Of a DNA stretch of 64,000 nt, positions 18,073-26,437 are shown one piece after another. The stretch's first letter is position 1, and each line of letters begins with the position of its first letter. This DNA is from Myxococcales bacterium (GTDB lineage Bacteria > Myxococcota_C > UBA6777): assembly GCA_020632975.1 (NCBI GenBank), contig JACKEL010000006.1:62001-126000 (forward strand). Reading direction: 5' to 3'. Made by a program: the position numbers and the translations under genes. The notes under the pieces are model-generated. The model saw only the letters and a list, made by a program, of their open reading frames with translations. It was not told the origin of the DNA and ran no database searches.

Positions 18073-20121
18073 TTAGAAGTAGCAGAACCCACCACCATTT
18101 TGCAGCGGCTGACAGGTCGTAAAGATCCCTTTGCAGTCAGAGTTTGTATTACATGGTTCGTAGCAAGAGCCCGATGTTGCGACCGAAGAAGTACGAACGC
18201 AGATGTAAGAGCTTTGGCAACGTCGCGTAATTCCTCCGCAAGTATCGAGATAGCCTTGTGTGGGAGGAGGAACGCAAGCTTTGCTCACGCCAATGACCTC
18301 GCAAGTGTAAGAGGCAGAACAACCTGTCGAAGTCCCGACATTGGTGCAGCGTTTGTAGCAAGTTCCCGAAGTGTCTGTATCGTTTTCAAAGAAGCAGACA
18401 TTCTGGATGTCGCAACGATTGCTGACGATGCCACACGTCGCTCCTGCGGGCTTTGTACCCACAGGGAGACACAGGGTCAGCGATGCGGTCACAGAAACGC
18501 ACACCTCGCCTGTAAGGCAGCTTCCTTGGGAATCGGGTGTGGTACATGTTCGGTAACAGTGCCCAAGACTGGAGTTGGGATCATCTCCAACGCAGACTCC
18601 GCTTGAGCCGCAAGTCGTGTTGCTTGTGCAGGTGGTCTTGGCTTGTTGCGCGATACAGCGGGAGTCTTGGCAGACTTGACCGCTGGGGCAATTCGAGTTG
18701 GTCGTGCATTCTTTGATCGTGCATGTGCCAAGTTTACAGAACTGCGTGCTTTTGCAGTCTGCGTCTTGGGTACAAGAACGGGGCGCGCCACCAGTACACT
18801 CAAAGTTGGTGCAAGTTTCGCCAGCAGCGCACGCCAAACCCGTTGCAGGATCGCACTCTTTCGCGACACATCCACCGCTTTTACAAAACTGAGAACTCAA
18901 ACAGCCCGTGTTATCCGTACAAGTACCACCGACACAACGACCCGAAACGAGGTCACATTGTTTACCAAGCGTGGTGCAATCGAGGCTACTGCTAGCACAA
19001 CTCACACAACGCGTGTTGAAGCAAGCCCCCGCAGGTGGCGTACATTCCGAGTCTTTCGAGCATGTCGTTTGTGTTGTTTTGCAGCGCCCTGTGGTGCTAT
19101 CGCAAGTTTGGCCGCTGGGACAAGAGAATGCGGTCCCGCAAGCTTGGCACTGTCCCTGATAACAAGCCCCTGTTGGCGGTGTGCAGTCCGTATCTTGGGT
19201 GCAACCCGCTTGTTTGGGTTCACATTGTTTGGTCGCGGAATTACAGACTTGATCGCTTGGGCATCCGTTGACCGTGCAGTCTGTAGGCTTGGCTTCGCAC
19301 TGTTTGCTGGTGGTATTGCAAACTTGATCGCTCGGACAACCTGTGGCGGTGCAGTCTTGCCCAGCTTGGCAAAGTCCAAACTGCTGATTGCAAGGGCGTC
19401 CTGGTTCGCAGTCATCGTCTGTCGTGCAAACCTTCGGATAACACAGGTTGTTGCGACACTCAAACTCTGCTTCACAAGCAAAAGGATCGGACGTACACGA
19501 ACGCCACCCCAACGTGCAAGCATTGTTGAGACAGTATTGTTTGCTAGGACAGTCTTTGTCAGCTTGGCAAGCCATGCCTGTGCGGACTTTACAGGCTCCT
19601 TCGATCAAATCGCAGTATTGGTTGGGTTTGTCTTTGCAATCGAAGTCGGATGTACATTTCCCCGAAGTTTCGGGGGTAACATCGCGTTCAGGAAGGATCT
19701 CGCCTGTGGTTTCTGAGGCTTTGGGGACACAAAGATTCACGAGGTTGCAGGTTTCTCCCAAGGCACATTGATCATCGCGGAGACAACGCACACAAGTTTG
19801 GGAGACAGTATTACAGACTTTGGGTTGCTCGCAGTCTTGATCCACGCTGCACTTGTCTTGGGGCGTGACGGTGGCGGTTTTGCAGAAACCATCCACGCAA
19901 GACTCTCCAGGCAGACACACCAAAGCGGCATTTGCGGCAGAGCAACGAACGCGGGCGATGCATTGGCGTTGTTGACAACGCTGCGAAGCGGGGCAATCAT
20001 CACCCGTATCGCAAGGCAAGGGCTCCGTGGAAGGGGTGCACGCCATCCATAAAAACATGAGAGCCAAAGCTCCAAAGGAGAGAGACCATCTTTTACAATG
20101 GAGCAAAGAATCATCAATCAT
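18073..20121 (-). CDS. Cys-rich lipoprotein with repeated disulfide modules
   Basis: About 682 aa. Signal sequence with lipobox WMAC, then about 15 repeated Cys-rich units of the form DxDCxxxQxCxxxxxxC (for example CPASQRCQQRQC, CPSDQVCNTTSKQC, CPSGQTCDSTTGRC, STQFCKLGTC). The C-terminal third has a longer module (CGIVSNRCDIQNVCFFENDTDTSG) repeated as CGGITRRCQSSYICVR. Even cysteine spacing suggests many disulfides formed in the periplasm or on the surface. These proteins are common in Myxococcota and related genomes and their function is unknown. The start at 20121 is chosen over 20190 because GGGAGG lies 5 nt upstream. A related protein is encoded at 48540-50663. Confidence 0.85.
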   Translation of the reverse strand: MIDDSLLHCKRWSLSFGALALMFLWMACTPSTEPLPCDTGDDCPASQRCQQRQCIARVRCSAANAALVCLPGESCVDGFCKTATVTPQDKCSVDQDCEQPKVCNTVSQTCVRCLRDDQCALGETCNLVNLCVPKASETTGEILPERDVTPETSGKCTSDFDCKDKPNQYCDLIEGACKVRTGMACQADKDCPSKQYCLNNACTLGWRSCTSDPFACEAEFECRNNLCYPKVCTTDDDCEPGRPCNQQFGLCQAGQDCTATGCPSDQVCNTTSKQCEAKPTDCTVNGCPSDQVCNSATKQCEPKQAGCTQDTDCTPPTGACYQGQCQACGTAFSCPSGQTCDSTTGRCKTTQTTCSKDSECTPPAGACFNTRCVSCASSSLDCTTLGKQCDLVSGRCVGGTCTDNTGCLSSQFCKSGGCVAKECDPATGLACAAGETCTNFECTGGAPRSCTQDADCKSTQFCKLGTCTIKECTTNSNCPSGQVCQDSRCIAQQAKTTCTSNTTCGSSGVCVGDDPNSSLGHCYRTCTTPDSQGSCLTGEVCVSVTASLTLCLPVGTKPAGATCGIVSNRCDIQNVCFFENDTDTSGTCYKRCTNVGTSTGCSASYTCEVIGVSKACVPPPTQGYLDTCGGITRRCQSSYICVRTSSVATSGSCYEPCNTNSDCKGIFTTCQPLQNGGGFCYF

Positions 20122-20184
20122 GCGAGCCTCCCACGACACAATACGCGACCTGACGAACCTTTTGACAAACACAACGAACAAAAC

Positions 20185-21453
20185 ATGCAAAACAATCGAA
20201 CACTACGTCAGATACGACAAACTCTATTTTCTGTGACCTGGGTACTGTGGACATGTTGTTTGGTCTCTGTGGTGGAGGCACGCCCCTTTCACTTTGACTA
20301 TTTCCACATGCCATCTCCCCAAAAGGCACAGAATAAACAAGAACAAGCACTTTTGCAACGTATCTCTACATGGTACACCAAACAACCCATTGACATGCCG
20401 TTACCAGAGACAGGAATCCACGAAGCTGCGGCGCTTTTGGCATCTTACTTGGCGCAAGCCCCAAGTCGTCAGCTCTCCCAAGAGCGCGTACAAGCCGCGA
20501 TGTGGCTCAATGGCCGCAGCGATCTTCAGGTCCAAATCTTTGCGATGTCCTTTACCAAAGAGGTGTTGCTGTGGAAACAACTCAAACAAGCGCTTCGAGA
20601 AGGACTTGCTGGGCAGCGTTTTAACCGTTTGGGCCTTGCGATACGCAAGAAACAACAAAAAGTCTGCGTCATCGTCTTTGTCCGCCGCGCCATCGAGTTG
20701 GCGCCCGTCTTGCGTTGGGTTCCTTTGGGACAAAGCCTGACACTGCGCGGCCGACTGTTAAAAGGCTTTCAAGCCAGCGACATGATCCTAGGTTACCCTG
20801 ATGGAAGTACACAGACGATTTATCCCAAACGTGTTGGGAAAATACTTTCTGCCAAGTGGACGCCAAAAAAGACAGGAGCTTACCAACTCCAAGTGCTTGG
20901 CCGTGATCACCGTGGGGCTTGGATATCTTCGCAGTGGCATCTGTATGTCTATCGCCCACCCCAAGATCCCGAAACGCTGTGGCGTCTCCATTGGCGAAAA
21001 CAACTCCAAATCTTGTGGGGCAACACCAAAGCCAAAAAACACGCCTCCTCTCCCGCGCAACTCAACAACACAAACGCTGCGGAGCGGCTGTGGCGGCTCT
21101 TGAATGCTGTACGCGATCACCAAGGACTCATCCTTTTTCGCCGACACCATCGACTCGACAAGTTCGCACACGCACACGCAGTGGACATGGTCAAGGAAGG
21201 CTACTTTGGGCACCGTTCCCCCCAAAAAGGCAGCTTTGCAGATCGCTTCAAACGCTTGGGTTGGCCCACAAGACAAGCCCGCGAAAATATCGTGGTCGCC
21301 AATACCCCTGAAGAAGCATTAAAGTTGTGGATAGAAAGCCCCGTCCATCGAAAAAATCTGCTTCACCCTGACTTTATTTGGACGGGTATTGGGGCCTACA
21401 AAGCTCCTTCAGGACGCTTCTACTTTGTCCAAGTGTTTGTTTCTGCCCGATGA
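20185..21453 (+). CDS. Secreted CAP-domain (SCP/PR1-like) protein
   Basis: About 422 aa. An N-terminal hydrophobic segment (TLFSVTWVLWTCCLVSVVEA) suggests a signal peptide. The middle part (residues about 60-290) is unassigned and beta-rich in its second half. The C-terminal about 130 residues form a CAP domain: LLNAVRDHQGLILFRRHHRLDKFAHAHAVDM, GYFGHRSPQKGSFADRFKRLG, ARENIVVANTPEEALKLWIESPVHRKNLLHPDF and GIGAY. The two histidines (HAHAVDM, SPVHRKNLL) are the usual ones. The ATG at 20185 gives a good signal peptide but has a weak RBS; an earlier ATG at 20098 would overlap the divergent lipoprotein gene. Confidence 0.85.
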   Translation: MQNNRTLRQIRQTLFSVTWVLWTCCLVSVVEARPFHFDYFHMPSPQKAQNKQEQALLQRISTWYTKQPIDMPLPETGIHEAAALLASYLAQAPSRQLSQERVQAAMWLNGRSDLQVQIFAMSFTKEVLLWKQLKQALREGLAGQRFNRLGLAIRKKQQKVCVIVFVRRAIELAPVLRWVPLGQSLTLRGRLLKGFQASDMILGYPDGSTQTIYPKRVGKILSAKWTPKKTGAYQLQVLGRDHRGAWISSQWHLYVYRPPQDPETLWRLHWRKQLQILWGNTKAKKHASSPAQLNNTNAAERLWRLLNAVRDHQGLILFRRHHRLDKFAHAHAVDMVKEGYFGHRSPQKGSFADRFKRLGWPTRQARENIVVANTPEEALKLWIESPVHRKNLLHPDFIWTGIGAYKAPSGRFYFVQVFVSAR

Positions 21454-21568
21454 TCTAGCCTTTTAAAACACCGCCGTGCACTATCGTCTCATCAGCGAAA
21501 GTCTCCCCCCAAATACGTATGTTTCTCTTTGGAGCATCCCTAGGCGTCCTAACAGCTTTCTCTTGCAC

Positions 21569-21586
21569 AAGAAAAAGATTTTTCTT
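21569..21586. terminator. AT-rich inverted repeat after CAP gene
   Basis: Arms AAGAAAAA and TTTTTCTT with a 2-nt spacer, followed by TTCTGCCCCTTTT. The loop is too small for the full arms to pair. It may be a weak terminator or simply an A/T-rich tract. Confidence 0.25.
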
Positions 21587-21595
21587 TTCTGCCCC

Positions 21596-21624
21596 TTTTC
21601 AGTTATACACATGGACCCTATATA
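21596..21624 (+). promoter_or_regulatory. Candidate promoter of the small acidic protein gene
   Basis: TTTTCA and TATATA spaced 17 bp, about 120 nt before the ATG at 21747. The -35 is poor; the call rests mainly on the AT-rich -10 in an intergenic stretch. Confidence 0.3.
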
Positions 21625-21746
21625 CATGTAGCGCTGGCGAGGAAAGTTCTACGTCGTGAACGAAACATCCCAAACTCCCACGAAACCGACCAAAGCGCAA
21701 AAAGGCGTTCACCAACGCCTATGACTTTTCAATCTTGGAGGAACCC

Positions 21747-22262
21747 ATGAGCCCTGTTCTAATTGGCGTTATCGTCTTCGTCGTCATTATTATCGTGTAC
21801 TTCGTTTTCTTTAACAGCAGCGAAGAGCCACCACCTGTCGTCATCGTTGAAGAAGTCGTCGAAGACGACGGAGATACCGCATATGTCAACGAAGTCGCAG
21901 ATATCGTCCGCGACTTTTCAAAGAACGCAGGACGCGGTGCGCGCCTCACCATCTATGAATTGGATGGTGACGAAGAAGCCGAACTCATTATGTTGAAAAA
22001 GGCCCGCGACGGTATCCAACTCGACCTGCTTGTCGATGACGGTGATGCAGACTTCTCTGACGCAGTCATGGGACTGATGAACGAGTGGGAATACGAAGAT
22101 GCTGACGGCGAGATGGAAACTGACGCTGGCGAATACATGACCTTCTACACAGACGAAACACACGCTGAACTCGGCGAACTCTGTGAAGAACTCCTCAACC
22201 ACATCTACAAATACGATCCCCGCGAAGAAGTGGGCGTCGAAGCCGAAGGCTACGACCTCTAA
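21747..22262 (+). CDS. Small acidic membrane-anchored protein
   Basis: About 171 aa. One N-terminal transmembrane helix (residues 3-23, PVLIGVIVFVVIIIVYFVFF) is followed by a very acidic soluble domain (VEEVVEDDGDT, ELDGDEEAEL, DGDADFSDAVMG, DADGEMETDAGE). The ED-rich body carries helices near the end (ELGELCEELLNHIY). No family recognised. A clear GGAGG sits 6 nt before the ATG at 21747. Neighbours are a CAP protein and, convergently, a DASS transporter, so context gives no function. Confidence 0.75.
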   Translation: MSPVLIGVIVFVVIIIVYFVFFNSSEEPPPVVIVEEVVEDDGDTAYVNEVADIVRDFSKNAGRGARLTIYELDGDEEAELIMLKKARDGIQLDLLVDDGDADFSDAVMGLMNEWEYEDADGEMETDAGEYMTFYTDETHAELGELCEELLNHIYKYDPREEVGVEAEGYDL

Positions 22263-22405
22263 TCTTCTCCCTCCTCATACTCCCCCTTCCCAAACTCCAG
22301 CACACAACCCCTCTTCAGAACCAAGCAGACATCGCCTGTTTCAACGGCTTTGCGTGCTACAAGTACATCCTCAAAACAGACCCATCATCAAAGACAAAAT
22401 AGCTT

Positions 22406-22422
22406 TATCTATTGAATAGATA
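22406..22422. terminator. Weak hairpin between convergent genes
   Basis: Arms TATCTAT and ATAGATA around a 3-nt loop, 16 nt past the stop of the DASS transporter (minus strand) and 144 nt past the acidic protein gene (plus strand). It is AT-only, so at most a weak terminator. Confidence 0.25.
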
Positions 22423-22437
22423 GACCACAAATCCATG

Positions 22438-24216
22438 TTACAACCAAGCAGGTTTCACGCGTAGCGGGATGCCCATCCACAAAAAGATCGCGTACAGCAA
22501 AAGTGCGATCAACACGGCAGAGATGAGATTGAGCCAGACCCCTGCGCGCACCATTGAACGCATCGAAACAAGTCCAGATGCGTACACCATTGCATTGGGG
22601 GGCGTCGCAACAGGCATCATAAACGCACAAGAAGCCGCAACCGTGATCGGGATCATCAAGAGATAAGGGTGAACGCCCGTCCCACCGAAGGTTGCAACGA
22701 CAGGCGCGACCATCGCAAGAGAGATCTCCGTGGTTGCGGTGTTGGAGGTAAACTCCGTAAGAAACGTGATCAACAAACACAAGAACAACAAGATCCCCAA
22801 AGTCCCGAAAGATGCGAGCCCTGGCCAACGAAAGATCTCACCAATCCAAGAACTCATACCGCTGGCCTTGATCCCCGAAGCAAGGGCAAATCCACCACCA
22901 AAAAGCAACAACATCCCCCAAGGGATATTTTTTGCGGTCTCCCAATCCAACAAACGTTCACCATCACCAGCAGGCCACAAAAACAAGAACAACGCCATCA
23001 TCACCGCGACGACACCATCCCCGAACAACGGCCGTTTACGAACCACCTCTCGTCGAAGGTAGAGCGTCTTTCCTTCTTTGGGCTGTACCAAAGACAAGCC
23101 CTTTTCGGGGCTTCCATGCCCAAGCGATCGAGACGTACCTTGCGAAGCAGCCAAAGAAACAGGTCGTGTCGCTTGTTTTTTTCGCAGCGTTTGTTGCGCG
23201 AGACTTTTCTTGATGGGCTCGTACTTCACGGTCTTGACATTGTGATAAAGCCCCAAAAGCGTCATCCACCCAGGGATCTTGCCCGAGTTCCCCAACTGGA
23301 TATCCACACGAAAGACCCATAACGCCGCAGTGATCGCAAACACAAGCAGAACCATCCGCTCTTGATAACGCATCGGTCCCATCGCAGCGAGTTGTTCTTC
23401 AAGCCACGCTCGAACCCCACCCCCCGCTTTCGCGTCTTGGAAAGGTTTGCGAAACAACACAAAGACCAACAGTGCCCAAAAAACAGGCAACAACATCAGC
23501 GTGACAGGCAAACCGATCTTCATCCACTCGACAAAGGAAACCTCGGGCGCTCCAGGGAAATACATCTTGTAGATCCGCGCAAAAGACAGGTTGGGAGGTG
23601 TTCCAACCAAAGTAGCGATCCCACCGATGCTTGCGGAGTAAGCGAGCCCCAACAACAGGACTTGTCCGATCTTCACGGCTGCTTCGCCTTGTTCTTCTTC
23701 CATCAAACGAATCACAGAGACCGCGATTGGTAGCAACATCACCACGGTCGCGGTGTTGCTCATCCACATCGACAGAAATCCACAAGCCACCATAAAGCCC
23801 AAAACCAGCCATCTTGGGTGGCTACTCCCTGTTCGCAGCACCAACAAAAGCGCCATGCGACGATGCACACCCCACTTTTGAAGCCCCAATGCCAAGAAGA
23901 ATCCGCCCATAAACAAAAAGATCACTTCATTGGTGTATTCGTGCGCGACCTTGCCACCTGACATGATCCCAGCCATGGGGAACAAAACAAGCGGTAGCAA
24001 CGACGTCACAGGGATGGGCAAAGCTTCGGCCATCCACCACACAGCCATCAACCAAGTGATCGCCAACATCCGACCGATCAAGATGCCCTCATGTCCGGGC
24101 TTTGGCTGTAAGATCCCCCACTGCGACAAAAACCACAACAACAAGAAGCCCAAGATCCCCACCCAAAAGCCCCACCCCATCGAACTTTTCGCGCGACCAC
24201 CCTCTATCATCGCCAT
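22438..24216 (-). CDS. Divalent anion:sodium symporter (DASS/SLC13 family)
   Basis: Inner-membrane Na+-coupled transporter for di- or tricarboxylates, sulfate or phosphate. 592 aa with about 12 hydrophobic segments. The two SNT motifs that bind sodium and substrate are present (MWMSNTATVVMLLPI near 150, TSNTATTEISLAMVAPV near 490), as are ASIGGIATLVGTPPNLSFA and the final CAFMMPVATPPNAMVY. A hydrophilic insert of about 70 residues (about 330-400, Lys/Arg/Ser/Gln-rich) lies between the halves and is longer than usual. AGGAG is 8 nt before the ATG, and a terminator-like hairpin directly precedes the RBS. Confidence 0.92.
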   Translation of the reverse strand: MAMIEGGRAKSSMGWGFWVGILGFLLLWFLSQWGILQPKPGHEGILIGRMLAITWLMAVWWMAEALPIPVTSLLPLVLFPMAGIMSGGKVAHEYTNEVIFLFMGGFFLALGLQKWGVHRRMALLLVLRTGSSHPRWLVLGFMVACGFLSMWMSNTATVVMLLPIAVSVIRLMEEEQGEAAVKIGQVLLLGLAYSASIGGIATLVGTPPNLSFARIYKMYFPGAPEVSFVEWMKIGLPVTLMLLPVFWALLVFVLFRKPFQDAKAGGGVRAWLEEQLAAMGPMRYQERMVLLVFAITAALWVFRVDIQLGNSGKIPGWMTLLGLYHNVKTVKYEPIKKSLAQQTLRKKQATRPVSLAASQGTSRSLGHGSPEKGLSLVQPKEGKTLYLRREVVRKRPLFGDGVVAVMMALFLFLWPAGDGERLLDWETAKNIPWGMLLLFGGGFALASGIKASGMSSWIGEIFRWPGLASFGTLGILLFLCLLITFLTEFTSNTATTEISLAMVAPVVATFGGTGVHPYLLMIPITVAASCAFMMPVATPPNAMVYASGLVSMRSMVRAGVWLNLISAVLIALLLYAIFLWMGIPLRVKPAWL

Positions 24217-24229
24217 GCTTCAAGCTCCT

Positions 24230-24266
24230 AAAAAAAAAGCCCCAACAAGACAACGCATGTTGGGGC
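24230..24266 (-). terminator. Intrinsic terminator / possible attenuator before DASS gene
   Basis: On the minus strand a 9-bp stem (GCCCCAACA/TGTTGGGGC, 10-nt loop) is followed at once by nine T residues, a textbook intrinsic terminator. It lies after the HEAT-repeat gene (stop 24361) but ends only 1 nt before the AGGAG of the DASS transporter. Any transcript of the transporter that starts upstream must read through it. Confidence 0.8.
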
Positions 24267-24360
24267 GGATATTACGCAACAATGTAAACTTTGGTTGTGT
24301 CGGAGACCCCCTCAACGTGGTGAGGCTGGAAAACGCCCACGTTAAGGCGTTCCACCCTCC
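24267..24360 (-). promoter_or_regulatory. Structured leader upstream of DASS terminator
   Basis: The 94-nt spacer contains, on the minus strand, AACGCC...GGCGTT and CCTCA...TGAGG inverted repeats before the terminator. It may be an attenuator leader or may only hold a promoter. I recognise no known riboswitch class in it. Confidence 0.35.
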
Positions 24361-25122
24361 TTAGGCATCTCCATCTATACGTTCGGGAGGAGGTCCGAGA
24401 TCGGCTGCGATCTTGGACAAAGAAGACTCTGCGAGCCGACGTAGTTCTGGATCTTTTGTTCCCAACAACCCCATCAAAGGGCCGATAGAACGAGGATCTG
24501 GATGGGCAGCAAGCGCGCGCGTGGCCGCTTTTCTGACCGTGATCTCTTTGTCCCACGCGCTTGCGATCATCAGCTCCATCAACTGATCTTCTTCAAGAGG
24601 TGGTGGATAGTTGGCCAAAAGTTCAAGCGCTTTGACCCGTAGTTCGGGGGCTTGTTGGCGTTCTTCCAACACACTATGAAGTGTAGAATAGGTGACTGCT
24701 GCATGAGGCTGCAACTCCACCAATCCTTCGAGCGCTTCGAGGCGGGTCTGCACATCTTGGCCAAACAAAGCTTGGAAGCGCAAAGGCTCCAAACCTGGCT
24801 CACGACGGCGAACACGCACTTCGTAGCATCCCATCTGTTGTTCACGACGGCGCTGTTCATTCAAACGCATGATCAAAAGGGCATGTTCACGACGGCGCTG
24901 AAGCTCCGCGCTACCTTGCCCACGAGGTGCAACTTCAGGGGCTCTCGTACGTGTTTGCACACCCACAAGAGCAGCAGAGGAACGCTGCGTTTGCGCACGA
25001 CCAGCTGACTCGGAAGCACCCCCAAAAGAAGGGCGTCCTCCATTCATCACGCTTTTTCCTGCGCTGCGGCTTTGGTTTTCTACCAATCCCAAGCGCTGCC
25101 TCGACTTCGATGATTTGTCCAT
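24361..25122 (-). CDS. HEAT-repeat protein
   Basis: About 253 aa, cytoplasmic. The first about 85 residues are low-complexity, basic and Ser/Arg/Gln-rich and probably disordered. The rest is a series of helical pairs of HEAT type: RLEALEGLVELQPHAAVTYSTLHSVL, LRVKALELLANYPPPLEEDQLMELM, ITVRKAATRALAAHPDPRSIGPLMGLL and PELRRLAESSLSKIAADLG. Such scaffolds bind protein partners; the partner is unknown. The ATG at 25122 is preferred because a GGGATGG-type RBS lies about 6 nt upstream; two earlier in-frame ATGs exist (25131, 25173). A 16-bp palindrome sits 20 nt upstream of this start. Confidence 0.8.
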   Translation of the reverse strand: MDKSSKSRQRLGLVENQSRSAGKSVMNGGRPSFGGASESAGRAQTQRSSAALVGVQTRTRAPEVAPRGQGSAELQRRREHALLIMRLNEQRRREQQMGCYEVRVRRREPGLEPLRFQALFGQDVQTRLEALEGLVELQPHAAVTYSTLHSVLEERQQAPELRVKALELLANYPPPLEEDQLMELMIASAWDKEITVRKAATRALAAHPDPRSIGPLMGLLGTKDPELRRLAESSLSKIAADLGPPPERIDGDA

Positions 25123-25141
25123 ACTTTCCATCCCTTCGCTT

Positions 25142-25157
25142 GATCGGTAAACCGATC
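25142..25157. promoter_or_regulatory. Palindrome upstream of HEAT-repeat gene
   Basis: GATCGGTAAACCGATC on the plus strand has 7-bp arms and a 2-bp spacer. Its position 20 nt before the chosen start of the HEAT-repeat gene fits an operator. Confidence 0.4.
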
Positions 25158-25763
25158 CCGCTGAGATCAACACATCACAACAATATCAACACATCACTTA
25201 CAAAAAAGATTCACCAAAAAAAACATCCACCGCAGCTTTTGCCTTGTTAGGTTGCTTCCACTCGCCTCTGCCCGTCCATGGCGAAAAAACAAACGAATCG
25301 CAACACACAAAAGCCTCATGTGGGCTTGGACACTCATCGCGTTCGAAGGATTGCCCAGAAGCCTCCAGCGTTCTCTTTCTCGACAAGGACGCTGCGGTTC
25401 TTCTGGTTGTGCATCCTCTGACCATAAAAGTCAAAATTTATTCATCCACCGAAAAACAAAGCGTTTTTCTTGTGAGCCAGATCACAGATACACACAAAGA
25501 ACCGATCCTTCGGAGGATTTCTTTTCTTGAAGGCCCTCTCATGTGCTGAAGACCTCTCCTGTAAGGGTGCGGTCTTCGTTCTTTTTGATGAAGAAAAGCC
25601 CACAATGCCCGTCGCGTGTGTGCTTTTGAAGAAAGGGTTTGCGCTTGCACTACCCAAACAGAGGTCCTAATCTAGGATGACGTTTTCACAATGCAAGTCA
25701 CAACCCAAAGAACTTTCTGTGAACTCTCTTTTCGTCTGCGCCAAAAAGGAACCTCAAAGGACC
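25158..25763. other. Long intergenic region without a convincing gene
   Basis: About 600 bp between divergent genes. It contains short overlapping open frames without RBS or recognisable products. Two modest hairpins are visible: ATCCT/AGGAT at 25505-25518 and AAGACC/GGTCTT at 25549-25576, the latter followed by CGTTCTTTTTG. Regulatory elements for both divergent genes may lie here. Confidence 0.4.
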
Positions 25764-26414
25764 ATGCGTTACAACCGCATCGACTCTTTTCTTGCCGATC
25801 AGGTGTTTGAGCTTTCGTGTGGTCACGTGGGATCTGCCCGTATCTCTTCGCTTACACGCTGGGCCACTTGGCTGCGAGAAGAGACGGTCCCTGCTCGAAA
25901 ACGTTTACTCGAAACCATCCGCTCAGGAGAGATCCCTGGCCATATCCTTCATCACTTCGCTTGTTGGAGCCTCGAACAATCTCTCCTCCACGCACAAAAG
26001 ATGCGTTATCCGCACACACAAGAGCTTTGGCAACTCCTCACCACCAAGCGCGCTTGGATTGAAGGACAAGCCACACTCGAAGATGTACAGACGATCAAAC
26101 TCTCTCTCCAAAGACAAGACGCCACAAACTCCCCAGAAGACTCTCCCCAAAAGCTCCTACGCATGGGCATCGCCGCAGCCTCTCACGACCCCATTATGGC
26201 CGCGCGTTATGCGTGCGCCTACCCACTCCAAGAAGAAGATCACGCTTGGCAGTGCGAAGAACTCGCGAGACAGATATCTTTGTTTGTAGAGCTACGAACG
26301 CAGCTTTTTGCGTTGCTTGTGCAGCACGTACACTTTCTTGAAGGGCGTTTGCACTTTTGGAAGCACTCTTACGAACGAGGCCTCTTTGGAACGCTCGATC
26401 CCACCTCTTTTTGA
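25764..26414 (+). CDS. Hypothetical helical protein
   Basis: About 216 aa, predicted almost all helical, cytoplasmic. It has segments such as ISSLTRWATWLREETVPARKRLL, ELWQLLTTKRAWIEGQATLEDVQTIKL and AARYACAYPLQEEDHAWQCEELARQISLFVELR. The AWIEGQATLEDV stretch and the Ala/Arg-rich helix style recall small immunity-type helical proteins, but this is weak and no toxin gene is adjacent. The start at 25764 is chosen for its AAAGGA just upstream; an in-frame ATG at 25677 would add a Cys/Lys-rich 29 residues. The gene ends 23 nt before the convergent UPF0104 gene stop. Confidence 0.65.
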   Translation: MRYNRIDSFLADQVFELSCGHVGSARISSLTRWATWLREETVPARKRLLETIRSGEIPGHILHHFACWSLEQSLLHAQKMRYPHTQELWQLLTTKRAWIEGQATLEDVQTIKLSLQRQDATNSPEDSPQKLLRMGIAAASHDPIMAARYACAYPLQEEDHAWQCEELARQISLFVELRTQLFALLVQHVHFLEGRLHFWKHSYERGLFGTLDPTSF

Positions 26415-26437
26415 CCCTCCCCTGCGTCCACTTCTCT

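Noticed and set aside
18643..19716. Plus-strand 357-codon frame opposite the Cys-rich lipoprotein
   Set aside because: Shadow of the minus-strand repeats; no RBS and no domain.
25244..25549. 101-codon plus-strand frame in the 25.2-25.7 kb intergenic region
   Set aside because: No RBS, no hydrophobic or domain pattern, and biased composition; left as intergenic.
25764..26414. Toxin-antitoxin or immunity gene
   Set aside because: Only a loose helical resemblance; no toxin partner or conserved motif in the neighbourhood.
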